DNA of 64,000 bases, taken from positions 403,732-467,731 of the forward strand of contig CAXXFH010000005.1 of the NCBI GenBank assembly GCA_963677085.2, written 5' to 3'. This stretch comes from G963677085 sp963677085 (GTDB lineage Bacteria > Planctomycetota > Planctomycetia > Pirellulales > Thermoguttaceae). Positions 52,863-62,573 of this stretch are shown one piece after another; position 1 is the first letter of the stretch; each line of letters opens with the position of its first letter. The translations under genes were made by a program, and so were the position numbers. Under the pieces are notes generated by a model. That model was given only the letters and a program-made list of their open reading frames with translations. It made no database searches and had not been told where the DNA came from.

Positions 52863-54988
52863 GAGACGGATTCAGCCGTATGTGCGTCGCCACTCTTTTC
52901 CGTCCTAAACAAGGAGACGAGATCCCGCAGGGCGTTGGCCTGAGCCCCCACCTGTTCGCTACTGGAAGCCATTTCTTCACTTCCAGCGGCCGCCTGCTCG
53001 GTTACGTGCGCGATACCCTCGATCGCTTCGCCCACCTGGGACGCGTTGGCCGCCTGTTCGGCGGTGGCGATTGCGATTTGCGAAATCGTGGTGACGGTCT
53101 CCTCGACTCCACCTAGGATTTCGTTTAGGGCTTTGGCGGTTTCTCCGCTGAGTTGTGCTCCTTCCATGACACGCGCGCTCGATTCATGGATCAGAGACGT
53201 AATTTCGCCGGCAGCGGAATTGGATCGCTCGGCGAGCTTTCGTACTTCGTCTGCCACGACTGCGAATCCCAAACCATGTTCACCAGCGCGTGCGGCCTCG
53301 ATGGCAGCATTGAGTGCCAGAAGATTTGTCTGGCGGGCGATTTCGGATATCACTTGAATGATTTCCGCGATTTGCACAGAACCGCTGCGGATCTGTTCCA
53401 TCGCATCCGACGATCTCCGGACGGCCTGGTCGCCCATCTGGGCAAGATCGCTGGTCTTTTTGGCTACCGAATCGGCCTGGGCGGCATTTACCTTGACGGC
53501 CGCAATTGACGAGGAAAGCTGTTCGATTGCGGCACTGACTTCTTCGACGCTGGAGCTTTGGGTTTGTGCTCCGTTTGCCAGCACCTGCGCGCTTTCGGCG
53601 ATGATTCGGGCTCCCTCGTTGAACTGCACGGCACACTCGGTAATCTGGCCAATCATTCCATTCAAGTTCGCAATAGTCGCATTCGTCGCAGAAGCAATCT
53701 TGCCAAATGCTTCAGCCACCTCAGCGGTGTCCTCATCGCATTCCGCCACGTGATACTGCTCGGTCAAATCGCCATCGACCACCCGTCGCAGGACACGAGC
53801 GATCTTTTCCACTTCTCGCTTCTGGAATGCCGCGACTTTGTCTGCGCGGCGCTGGGCGCTCTGAACGACTTCTGTCTGTTGGATATGTTCGATCGACACC
53901 ACGTATTCCAAGGCGCCGACATTATCCCCACCTTCGTCCTTGATTGGAGCACCGGTGTAAAGAACCGGGATGCCAGTTCCGTTCGGGCTGGCAACGGTCT
54001 CGCCGCTGCAAACGGTGTCGTTGTCCATTGCCTGGACGCACCGGCATTCGGGTGTCCTACAATGCGTCGTTTTGAAGAGATCGTAGCACTTTCTGCCAAC
54101 ACACGTTTCCGGAGTAAGGCCAAGCATTTCAGCACCTGCCGGATTCATGAAGGTCACCGTCATGTCCTGATCGATCGTCATGATGGGGGTAGGAATATTG
54201 TTGAGGTTGTCGAGGCCTCGCTGAGCCTTCTTCAATGCGTTCGTCGTCTCGCTGACATCGAGTACGAATTCGACGGCGCCGGTAACCTCCCCCTCGGAAT
54301 TCTTCAGCGGAGCTCCCGTGTATCGAATTGGTACGGTCGTACCGTTCGGGTTGGCGATGGTTTCGCCCGTGAAGATTCCGTCTTTTTCCATCGCCTGGCC
54401 GCAACGGCACTCTGAAGTCCGGCAATGGGTTGTCTTGATAAGATCGTAACATTTCTTGCCGATGCACTGATCCGGTGTAGAGCCAAGGAGGTTGGCGCCT
54501 GCCTCGTTGATCGCCGTGATGTTGTACTGCCGATCAATGCTCAAAATTGGTGTTGGAAGACTGCGTACGTTTTGTTGGCATATCCCCGCTGCTTCCGCGC
54601 ACTCCTGTGAGGCATGGAAACACTCGACCAGAGCTTCGGCTATTTGACCGAACTCGTCTTTGCCGTCGACGGAAGGGCATTTGCCAAAGTCGCGCTGCGA
54701 CAAGGCCTCGATGCCCGCCTGGCATCGGCGCAGGGAAAGGACGGTTCCTCGAGCGAACCAATACGCCAGAACCATGCCCAGCACCGCCGCGACGGCGAAT
54801 ACCAACGTCATCTGAGACGCCAAGCTATCGGTCCGTTGCCGAATCGCCTCCGCCGCCATCGTGCTATTGCTGATGGAATGGAGTTCGACGACAGCCCAAC
54901 TGGCGACGGCCACCAATAGGCCGATTGGCAGGCCGAAACCAAGTGCGAATTTGTGGTACAAACCGAGGTTTTTCCAAAGCGTGATCAT
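52859..54988 (-). CDS. Methyl-accepting chemotaxis protein with two Cys-rich PAS domains
   Basis: 709 residues. Two membrane helices (residues about 13-33 and 61-80) with a short 25-residue outer loop, so sensing is probably cytoplasmic. Two PAS domains follow (about 143-255 and 262-375), each with the same unusual insert: GKKCYDLIKTTHCRTSECRCGQAM and GRKCYDLFKTTHCRTPECRCVQAM. A linker (with LTEQYHVAECDEDT) leads to a standard MCP signalling domain (AEAAREVG-like DEVRKLAERSNSAAGEI hairpin tip region). The Cys set suggests metal, haem or redox sensing; unproved. The gene converges on the PAS kinase. Confidence 0.93.
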   Translation of the reverse strand: MITLWKNLGLYHKFALGFGLPIGLLVAVASWAVVELHSISNSTMAAEAIRQRTDSLASQMTLVFAVAAVLGMVLAYWFARGTVLSLRRCQAGIEALSQRDFGKCPSVDGKDEFGQIAEALVECFHASQECAEAAGICQQNVRSLPTPILSIDRQYNITAINEAGANLLGSTPDQCIGKKCYDLIKTTHCRTSECRCGQAMEKDGIFTGETIANPNGTTVPIRYTGAPLKNSEGEVTGAVEFVLDVSETTNALKKAQRGLDNLNNIPTPIMTIDQDMTVTFMNPAGAEMLGLTPETCVGRKCYDLFKTTHCRTPECRCVQAMDNDTVCSGETVASPNGTGIPVLYTGAPIKDEGGDNVGALEYVVSIEHIQQTEVVQSAQRRADKVAAFQKREVEKIARVLRRVVDGDLTEQYHVAECDEDTAEVAEAFGKIASATNATIANLNGMIGQITECAVQFNEGARIIAESAQVLANGAQTQSSSVEEVSAAIEQLSSSIAAVKVNAAQADSVAKKTSDLAQMGDQAVRRSSDAMEQIRSGSVQIAEIIQVISEIARQTNLLALNAAIEAARAGEHGLGFAVVADEVRKLAERSNSAAGEITSLIHESSARVMEGAQLSGETAKALNEILGGVEETVTTISQIAIATAEQAANASQVGEAIEGIAHVTEQAAAGSEEMASSSEQVGAQANALRDLVSLFRTEKSGDAHTAESVS

Positions 54989-55338
54989 AGTTCGTCGCCT
55001 TTCTTCCCCATGGATTGGTGGGGATCATTTCTGCCCTCTCTCGGGACGACCATATGAGAAAAAATAGTGAGCCTATGGTACTCTACATCACACGAGTGGT
55101 CATGCTCAAACGCGTCGGCCGTAAACGTTGATGGAACACCTCACGCTCACACCAAGGGCATCATATTCGGCACAACTGAGCGCTGTTTCTGTTGCGAGGT
55201 AGTGAAGAACAAAACACGACGACGATGCATGCCGGGGCTGTCGGTCACAGAACGACGTTCGATTCGGTAGACTTCGTAAGATGCATTAGTAGGCCTGGCA
55301 GATGTTGAGTTTGCCACCAACGCGAAGAATTCGCTGGT
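54989..55338. other. Intergenic region, chemoreceptor promoter
   Basis: About 350 bp upstream of the chemoreceptor gene, AT-richer than the surroundings. No gene supported. Confidence 0.4.
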
Positions 55339-55917
55339 TCATGGCAGTGCTTCGATGCAGGTGGCGTTCTCGCAAATCGCTTCCCAAACGGGCACACGGT
55401 GTGTCAGGCCCAGACGCTCCAGGTACACGTCATCCAGCCAGCTTTGTTGCCGGAGTAGGCCGGTGCAGCCGTCCCGGCAGAGGGCGTCGGCCACATGGAC
55501 CGCCGTGAGCATTGTAAACTCCGTGTCGTCCGAGCGACTCGGCTGGTGATGGTGGGCGACCGTCCGAACGATCTCGTCGTCCAGACCCCATAAACCCAAC
55601 AGGTAGGCCCCCACCAGCGCGTGCGTCGTCTCGATCACCGAAAACTCTTCCTGCCAGAACGGCGACTTCCGTTCAACGGCCAGTTCCAGGATCCGGGCGT
55701 AGTATTGCGGATAACGTTCGAACAGCGCGAACACACCCACATCGTGCAGTAGACCGGCGAGATACGTTTTCTCGCTCAAGGCGTCGCTTTGTGTCTCCTC
55801 TTGCACAATCGCGACGGCCAATGCGGCCACTTGTTGCGCATGCTCCAAAAGGATGTCGCTGTTGAGGAGCCGCAACTCCGCGGTAAACGGTGCAAACGCC
55901 TCGGTCCTGGTGAACAA
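55339..55917 (-). pseudogene. HDOD-domain protein fragment (C-terminal half)
   Basis: 192 codons. The HD part of an HDOD domain is clear: LLNSDILLEHAQQVAALAVAIVQ, YLAGLLHDVGVFALFERYP, and THALVGAYLLGLWGLDDEIVRTVAHHH. The N-terminal half of HDOD is absent; upstream the sequence passes directly into a transposase segment (55900-56233) around 55913. So an insertion of a transposable element removed or displaced the 5' part. HDOD proteins regulate signalling; a chemoreceptor lies downstream in the same direction. Confidence 0.75.
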
Positions 55918-56234
55918 AGGGCAGCCCGCATGCCAACTCGAATCCCCTCTGGCTCAGCGCGTGTTGGTGCCGCACGCCCGTGCTGCACAAGGCCGCTTCG
56001 TGAACCAATTGTAGGGCCAAACGCGGTTCGACCCGCTCCGCCACGTGGCCACTCCAGCCACCGAGTAGGTCCCAGATCCCCAAACGCAGATGTTCAGGCA
56101 CCAGGAGCCAAAGGCCGACCAGGTTGCCGGAGATCTTGTCGGCCAGAAGTTGCCGAACCCCGCGCTCGATACTGGCCGGATCGCACGGCTCGCTGCGCGT
56201 ACGCTTCTTGGTGCGCTGAACCTCGATCTGCAAT
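55913..56234 (-). pseudogene. Transposase fragment, catalytic part (family unassigned)
   Basis: Continues the HTH part in another frame: LQIEVQRTKKRTRSEPCDPAS, LADKISGNLVGLWLLVPEHLRLGIWDLLGGW, RVEPRLALQLVHEAALCSTGVR and RGFELACGLPFV, which I recognise as the standard layout of a transposase common in planctomycetes. It breaks off at GLPFV, fused to the HDOD fragment, so the 3' end is lost. Confidence 0.7.
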
Positions 56235-56669
56235 TCACCCTTCGGCCGACAACGGTAGAGTTTTTTTTTGAAGGCCGAACTCTTCGATCACCCGCTGCAC
56301 GCTGCGTGTGCTGATCTGCCACCCGCTTTGGCGAAGCTTCTGGGCGATCACTTCGGGCGACGCATCGACATCGAGAAATCGGTGCCGGATCACCTGGCGA
56401 ACCACCTCGGCGGTACGCCGGTAATGCGTTTTCGGGCCGCGTTTCTGGCTCTGCAGCGCCGAGGCACCTTGCTCGACAAATGCCGCGCGCAACTGGAAGT
56501 AGCGTTGCTTGCTGAAGCCGAACTTCTTGGCAGCTTGCAGGGGGCCCAGTCCTTCGCACTCGCCCTCGATCAGCATCGACAACTTGCGTGTGATTTCGTC
56601 ATCGACGCGCACGGACAGGAGACCGCCTGTCCCGACCAGGGCCTGCTTTTCCGGGTCGAATTGTGCCAT
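56235..56669 (-). pseudogene. Transposase fragment, N-terminal HTH part
   Basis: 144 codons. GGGAGG precedes the ATG at 56667-56669. Contains LGPLQAAKKFGFSKQRYFQLR and QKLRQSGWQISTRSVQRVIEEFGLQ, two HTH-like units. After QKK the frame leaves the expected path at a run of nine A (56261-56269, T on the plus strand); one base less would continue into LYRCRPKGELQIEVQ. So either slippage or a frameshift mutation. Confidence 0.75.
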
Positions 56670-56949
56670 GACTGCTTCCTCCCTAATCGCAGCGGGACCG
56701 GGGTCGCAACGTCGCGAGCCCTCAGGAGCGAGGATAGCAGAAATGGCCAGGAAAGTCTAATTAAATATGGCAATCATTCTCCTGAGCACGACCGCACATG
56801 TGCCGTATTTCAACACGAAATAGTGGAACCGGCGTTTCAACAACGCCATATTTCAATAGACACAAAGAGAGGTGGTGTGGCGAGAGGAACCGACAAAACG
56901 GGCAGCCACCCAAGAGATGGGCAAATCAACATGCCCCTGAAAATCGCTG
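56670..56949. other. Left flank of the truncated ISAs1 copy
   Basis: 280 bp between the transposase HTH gene and the ISAs1 fragment. No gene seen; frames through the junction are chance. Confidence 0.4.
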
Positions 56950-58036
56950 CCAGGGGGGTGAGGCATCCGTTCTCCGGCATCGTTTCCTTGGTGTTTCTCG
57001 GCTTGTTGGGGCGGATTACCGAGATGGCCGTGGTGGTACGTTGGGCGAATGCGAATTGGGAGGAACTCAAGGAACCACGGGGATTTACACGCGACAAATC
57101 CCCGTGCGGCTCGACCATTTCCAGGGCATTGGCCGGGCTCAGTCTGGACGAGTTTCGCGAGGCGTTCGCCCTATGGCTGAACACGGCCCTGGCCGATCAG
57201 GAGGGCCGTTGGGCTGCGGCGGTCGACGGCAAGATGTGTCGCCAAGGACTTGGCGCCGATGGCTCGCCCGTGCAGATGCTCAATGTTTTCCTGCAACGGG
57301 TCAAGTTGACGCTGGACCAATGGTCGATCGGCGGCGACAAAACCAACGAGCCTGGGAGTCTCAAAGTGCATCTGGCTGAGTTGCTCGAGGCCTATCCTGC
57401 CCTGCAACTGCTCACCGGCGATGCGATCTACGCCCAGCGGCCGTTGCTCGAACTTCTCCAAGCCCACGGCTGCGACTACCTGTTCCAAGTCAAGGCGAAC
57501 CAGCCCGACATGCTGGACGCCTTGGAAACCTGCTTTTTCCAGGAGACGGCCACCGAGCCGGCCCATGAAGTCACCGAAAAAAGGGGCTGAATCGGGAAAC
57601 GCGTCGGCTTTGGGTCAACCTCGACGACGCCGAGCATATCCGCGAGCATCTGAACGTTCCCGGCTGCCGGATCGGCATTCGGGTTGATCGCTTAGTGCGC
57701 TCGGCGGAGGGCACGCTCCTTTCCTGCGAAAGCCGGTACTTCATCACCAGTCTGGAGCTCGATTCGGTCACGCCGCGTGAACTCCAGGCCACCATTCGTG
57801 ACCACTGGCAGGTGGAAAACTGCCTTCATTTCGTCAAGGACCGCTGGTGGGACAAAGATCGCCACTACACCAAGCGGCCCGGCCTGGCCGAGGCGTTCGC
57901 TTCGCTGACCAACGCCGCTCTGGCCGTCCTCCGCCTGATCCACCCTCCAGGCGAACCCCTTCGGGCAACCGCCGAACGAATCCAATGGCGGCCCCGCTCC
58001 ACCCTCTCCCGCCTCGGATTCAACCCGCCCAGGTGA
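56950..58036 (+). pseudogene. ISAs1 transposase, truncated copy
   Basis: Lacks the first ~20 residues and the start codon of the copy at 39174-40324. It carries the same A6G4 frameshift (57577-57586), then continues in the -1 frame to 58036. Not functional unless a new start in the flank is used. Confidence 0.85.
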
Positions 58037-58053
58037 CTTTGCATTTCTCCTGG
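56950..58053 (+). mobile_element. ISAs1-family element, 5'-truncated copy 2
   Basis: 1104 bp matching 39238-40341 with a single seen difference (GAGCCCGA against GAGCTCGA, about 57759). The right 18-bp repeat is present (58036-58053), but the left 178 bp are missing. The junction reads CCAGGGGGG, similar to the CCAGG of the true left end. Confidence 0.9.
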
Positions 58054-58605
58054 CGACCCCAGCCGGTCAATTATGACTATGGTTGTGAGAATGGAGGCAT
58101 TACACAAATGCCGCAAAACGCCACGGATTGAAATGCTCAGTAGGATTCCATGATCAACGATGGCAAAACTAGTCTTTTGAATTGCCAGTCGCCACTATTG
58201 CTTAGCAGCCCAAAGTCGGTTTGCACAAGGAATAAAAACATCTTCATGTTGTCGAATGAGGCCGGGAGTCGGGTGCTTTCGTCGTTTCCTAGTACGCCAC
58301 ATGGAGCAGGTCCGTCGAATGTCCGAGAGTACGGATTTTGGAGACCGTTGGCTAGTCAGGCAAAGTGATGTGATATGGGACGGCAGGTTACGACACCAAC
58401 GTTAACTGCCTTCAGCATTTGGCGTCAAGGTTGCTGCAAAAGGAGATGAAGACCGTTGCTGAGGTCGTCTGTGCAGCGAGCAGACAAACCTGAAACCGGG
58501 TTTCAAAAATGCCTCGAAGATCACGGCGGTCGGCGTAGCCCTGTGTTTCCGTACCGTCCCCCATGCAAAACGCCCGCGCCTCGCACCGATCGATACTCGC
58601 GAGCA
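58054..58605. other. Intergenic region, no gene seen
   Basis: About 550 bp between the ISAs1 fragment and a small lipoprotein gene, AT-richer than the rest; no supported gene. Confidence 0.4.
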
Positions 58606-58788
58606 CTACGGAGACGGATCGTTTATCGGTTCGGGCGCGTCGTCCTCCGGAACATCCTCAGAGGCAACAGGTCCCGGCGTGCCCACGCCGGTGGGCACCG
58701 ACGGGGTATCATTTCCTCCGCACCCCCAACTCACGAGGGCGAATAAGACGAGGCCCAGAAGCAACGCGAGCATTCTTGGATTCTTCAT
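58606..58788 (-). CDS. Small lipoprotein
   Basis: 60 residues. Lipoprotein signal LLLGLVLFALVSWGC with Cys about residue 23, followed by an acidic Pro-rich tail (VPEDDAPEPINDPSP). GGAG 10 nt before the ATG at 58788. It starts 20 nt after the M48-like gene stop, so both are one operon. No domain. Confidence 0.75.
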   Translation of the reverse strand: MKNPRMLALLLGLVLFALVSWGCGGNDTPSVPTGVGTPGPVASEDVPEDDAPEPINDPSP

Positions 58789-58808
58789 GGTCAAAAATCT
58801 CCGTTTGG

Positions 58809-60275
58809 TTACTTCGCACGCGATGAGAATTCCAGGACCACCTCGCCTAAACCGTGTCGGCTGGTGGTGGTCCGCTTCTTCCAGTCCCATTCCAGTGCCG
58901 AACGGATCACCTGCTGGCCGTGTTTTCCGGGCGACGGATTGGTCGGATAGACGACGAACCCGCCGATAAGCGCGTCGCGGCCCCAGCACGAACTCCAAAT
59001 CTCGAAGAAGATCGGCTGGTTGTCCAGAATGGCCCGAGTCTGGTCGACTCCGGTCCAGCGGACGGACTTCTTGCCCTTGGCGTAACTGGTTTCGAACAGC
59101 TTCTTGCCGTCGGAATAGACCACCAAGTAGGGGTTCACATCGGCATCCTGGTCGGCGACGTTGCGGATTTCGATCGACCGGATGGTCACAAGTTGATCCA
59201 GGTCGGGCCCCATCCCCTCGACGCGGGCGAGGATGCTGTGATAGGATCCCCGTTGGGCCCAGACGGTCAACTCGGCGATGCGTTCGCGGATGAACGGCGT
59301 CGAGGAGGAGTACTGCCGGGCATTCTGGATAAACGCAACGAGCGGTTTGCGCTCCCAATATTCCATTGTTTTGAGGTACTTTTGGGGATCGAACTTGACG
59401 TCTTCGAGCCACGGGCTGTCGATCGGCAGGCCATGCAGGTCGCGGAGCATTGCCTGATAGGCCGTGTCGAGATCCTGGCAGCACAACAGGCCCGCGCGGT
59501 CGGCCGAAAATTCCATTTCCCGGTAGAAGGACATCAGCCAGCCCAGGGCCAGCGTCGGTAGGACGTTTTGGAATTCGTCGGGGACGGTTGTCAGATTGAC
59601 GCTGTGGAGTGCCGCGAAGACGGCATAGGCTTTGGCCCGTTCCTCGACGTGCCCACACTTGACACGCCCCAACTCCCGTCCCACGACAAATCGCAGTTCC
59701 TGTGGGGAATCGTAGAGAGCCAGCAGGCCCGAGGTGAGCGTGAGCATCGCTTGGCCGTCTACTTCCGTCACGTAGGCGCGAACGTGAGGCGATCGGCGAA
59801 TGAACACGTGCGGTTTTTTCAGCCCGAGAACCCGCGTGCAGTCGTCCACCACGTCGTTGACCTTCCGCGCCGCTTCCTGTTCGCCCACCGGAAACGAGTC
59901 GGCAATCGTGCTGGCGATTCGATTGGCCTCGACGACCGTGGTAACCCAAGGACCGACGGCGTCCTTCAGCCCGTCCCAGAGCGGCCATTCGCCGACCGAT
60001 GCGCCTACGATGAACGGCGCTGTATGGCGGTAATAGAATAACTCGCGCGCCGTGGCGACATCGTAAACGGTTACCAACGACGGGACCACCACGTCGTTGG
60101 CTTCTTCCTCGGCAGACGCTCCGAAGGCAGCGTTGCCGCCCCAAAACACGAGAAGCGCGTAGAAAACCGCGCCCAAAACCGTCCCGGCGACGTGTTTGTT
60201 GATGTGCGGCAAAGCCGTGGTCTCATGGCGAAGCGGTTCGCTTGGAACAACCGGGTTCCTACCGTTCGCCCTCAT
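58809..60275 (-). CDS. M48-like protein with lost HExxH and C2-like C-terminus
   Basis: 488 residues. One N-terminal membrane helix (GTVLGAVFYALLVFWGG). The middle resembles M48 peptidases: VYVTEVDGQ-like strand, LTLTSGLLALYDSPQELRFVVGRELGRVKCGH, and FYREMEFSADRAGLLCCQD. The zinc motif HExxH is RELGR here: both His are Arg, while the downstream Glu and Asp of EFSADRAG remain. So probably not a working protease. The C-terminal ~110 residues (SIEIRNVADQDADVNPYLVVYSDGKKLFETSY) look like a C2-type lipid/Ca domain. ATG at 60275 has AAAGG 7 nt upstream; an IS630 element starts 25 bp upstream. Confidence 0.85.
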   Translation of the reverse strand: MRANGRNPVVPSEPLRHETTALPHINKHVAGTVLGAVFYALLVFWGGNAAFGASAEEEANDVVVPSLVTVYDVATARELFYYRHTAPFIVGASVGEWPLWDGLKDAVGPWVTTVVEANRIASTIADSFPVGEQEAARKVNDVVDDCTRVLGLKKPHVFIRRSPHVRAYVTEVDGQAMLTLTSGLLALYDSPQELRFVVGRELGRVKCGHVEERAKAYAVFAALHSVNLTTVPDEFQNVLPTLALGWLMSFYREMEFSADRAGLLCCQDLDTAYQAMLRDLHGLPIDSPWLEDVKFDPQKYLKTMEYWERKPLVAFIQNARQYSSSTPFIRERIAELTVWAQRGSYHSILARVEGMGPDLDQLVTIRSIEIRNVADQDADVNPYLVVYSDGKKLFETSYAKGKKSVRWTGVDQTRAILDNQPIFFEIWSSCWGRDALIGGFVVYPTNPSPGKHGQQVIRSALEWDWKKRTTTSRHGLGEVVLEFSSRAK

Positions 60276-60343
60276 GTCAATACCTTTCGGAAACCCACTA
60301 GTACGCCTTCCATGAAATTGTTTCCGGTGGTATAAGCACCGGC

Positions 60344-60883
60344 ATGAAGGAACACATTGTACGCCTCAAGGACGAGGCCCGACAGCATTTGCAGGAGTTG
60401 GTGCATACCGGCACGCGATCCGTGCGTGTGGTTCGGCGTGCCTTGATTCTGCTGAAATCAGATGAAGGATTCACGGATGAGGAGATTGCCGAACACGTTG
60501 GTTGCACGGATCGAACTGTTCGCAGTATGCGTAAACGGTTCTGTACCGGGAGTTTAGAGGAAGCGTTGTACGACGCCCCTCGATCCGGTGCTCCGCCCAC
60601 GTTTACGCCACGGCAGAAGCAGCAAGTCGTGGCGTTGGCTTGCAGCGATCCGCCGGAGGGCCGCGTCCGCTGGACGCTGGAACTACTCTGCGTGCACGCC
60701 GTGAAACGAGGCTTCGTCGATTCGATCAGCAAGAGCGAGGTTGCGTTGTGGCTGAAAGAGCACGACATGAAGCCATGGCGAAAAAAACATGGTGCATTCC
60801 GAGACTCACCGAAGAGTTTCGCGACAGAATGGAGGACGTCCTCGACCAGTATGAAAAGGCGTTCAACCCGAGAGAACCGTTGA
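60344..60883 (+). pseudogene. IS630 transposase, N-terminal part
   Basis: HTH region: VRLKDEARQHLQELVHTG, VRRALILLKSDEGFTDEEIAEHVGCTDRTVRSMRKRF, then AKRGFVDSISKSEV. It keeps the frame to KPWRKK, after which the A7 run at 60781-60787 (zero-frame CGA AAA AAA) allows a -1 slip. The rest of this frame is not transposase. Confidence 0.85.
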
Positions 60884-61455
60884 TTTGCATGGACGAGCAG
60901 CCGTATCAACTCCTGGACGATACGTGTCCCTTCAAGCCTGCCGTACCAGGCAAGGCGGCTAAGCAGGACTACGAGTATCGTCGTTGCGGCACGTGCAGTA
61001 TCTTTGTCGCCGTTGAGCCGAAAGGTGGCAAACGCTTCGTCCAGGCTCGGCGTCATCGCAAACGGGCCGATTTCGCACGATTCGTGCGTGATCTGCTTCA
61101 GCGTTATCCCAAGGCTCGTCGGATTCATTTGGTTCTCGACAACCTCAACACGCACAACGAAAAGTCCCTCATCGAAACGTTTGACGCTACGAAAGCGAAG
61201 CAATCTCTGCGACGCATCGTATGGCACTACACACCCAAGCACGCCAGTTGGCTGAACATGGCAGAAATTGAAATCTCCGTGTTGACCAAGCAATGCCTCG
61301 GGCGACGGATTCCTACAATCGAAGAAGTTCAACGTCATGCGGCGACTTGGGCCCGCGACCGAAATCGCCGCAAAGCCATAATCGACTGGACCTTCAATAA
61401 CAACGACGCCCGCCGAGTGTTCCCGGAACTATACCGGAAGAAACTTGCTGGATGA
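60785..61455 (+). pseudogene. IS630 transposase, C-terminal DDE part
   Basis: -1 frame after the A7 run: TWCIPRLTEEFRDRMEDVL, LICMDEQPYQLLDD (first Asp), LVLDNLNTHN (second Asp), and WLNMAEIEISVLTKQ (Glu). Complete DDE set, so a -1 frameshift would give an active 370-residue protein; IS630 elements are known to use such slips. Confidence 0.85.
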
Positions 61456-61462
61456 TGTACTA

Positions 61463-62443
61463 GATCTGTCGCCGCAGGATGTCTTCTGCTCGTCACTTGA
61501 GGGCATGGGAATTCCCTCGGGCACAAACTTCGTTGACTACATCAAGTCCAAGATACAGAATCCCGAACTCGTGATCTTGATGCTGTCCCCAAACTACTTC
61601 GATAGCATGTTCTGTCAATGCGAACTTGGGGCAGCCTGGGCACTTTCTAATGCGATTGTTCCCGTCTTGATCCCGCCTGCTGATTACAGCGACCTCAAGG
61701 CTGTACTCACCGGCATTCAAGTCCGCAAGATCAACAGTGATACAGACTTGGCAGAGATGCGGGACGAACTTGTCAAACGACTTGGATTGGATTCGAGTGT
61801 TGCTCGCTGGGACGCAAAGAGAAAGCAGTTTCTAGCAAAGTGCCCACATCTTCTAGAGCAACAAACGGCGCCAACAAGGGTGACCTTCGCTAAGTACAGC
61901 GAAATGCAGAAGAAATACGACGATGGTGTGAAGGAACTTGAAGGTGCATTTGCTCAGATCGATTCCCAGCAAAGACAAATTGAAGAATTGAAAAAGTGTA
62001 AAGATGCCCACCAAGTGGCCGAGATCACTGCGGCTCATTCGACTGACTGGGAGTTGTTCGAGACTCTATGCGAGGAAGCGAAGAACAGACTTGGCAAGCT
62101 TCCGAGGATCGTGCAAGTTGTTCTTTACCATGTACTCGGAAATCATGAATATGTTCCCCCAGCGGCAGGGAGTTGGAAAGATCAAGATACTTGGGATGAG
62201 ATACGAGCCGCCTCTCAAGATGATTACCTAGAAGTTGATTCGGATGACAACGTGGGCCTGAATCAACAAGACCCAACCGTCCACGCTGCTCTGCGAGCCT
62301 TGCAGAAAGTAGAGGCGTTCCTGGAAGGTGGCGTTGATGGCCACAAAGTCGGGAATGAGTTCAAGTCTGAGTATGTGGAAAAGTACAATCATCGACTGTC
62401 TTTTTCTTCTAGGAAGTTTTGGAACACCAACCTAAATCTATAG
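61463..62443 (+). pseudogene. TIR-domain protein, N-terminus removed beside the IS630 element
   Basis: The visible TIR part starts at LDLSPQDVFCSSLEGMGIPSG; the first beta strand and the usual ISHSxxD region are missing, and the IS630 right end sits directly before it. FCQCELGAAWALSNAIVPVLI carries the conserved Glu expected for TIR NADases. A coiled coil (MQKKYDDGVKELEGAFAQIDSQQRQIEEL) and an unknown C-terminal domain follow. TIR domains of bacteria often serve in defence by degrading NAD+. No 5' part is seen on the other side of the IS, so a deletion accompanied the insertion. Lacks a start codon. Confidence 0.8.
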
Positions 62444-62573
62444 CGACCGACCAGGACTTCGTCGTATTCTTCAGAACTTCGGGAGTCGGGCAATCCTAAG
62501 ACGGGACGAGGCACTAGCCCTTGCACGGCACAATTGCAGTGTAAAGCTCACAGTATGAAATGAAGGCAAATCG

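Larger units (their letters stand above)
60301..61460 (+). mobile_element. IS630-family insertion sequence
   Basis: 1160 bp flanked by TA on both sides (60299-60300 and 61461-61462), as expected for IS630/Tc1 elements. Ends are imperfect inverted repeats of ~28 bp (GTACGCCTTCCATGAAATTG on the left against GTACATCATCCAGCAAGTTT on the right, read inward). The transposase is split by a -1 shift at seven A (60781-60787). Confidence 0.9.

Noticed and set aside
56268..57590. 440-codon frame reaching into the ISAs1 copy
   Set aside because: Its first part is antisense to the transposase HTH gene and it joins the truncated IS by chance.
58606..60144. 512-codon minus-strand frame as one protein
   Set aside because: Only its last 61 codons (the small lipoprotein) are real; the rest is an Arg-rich alternative frame of the M48-like gene.
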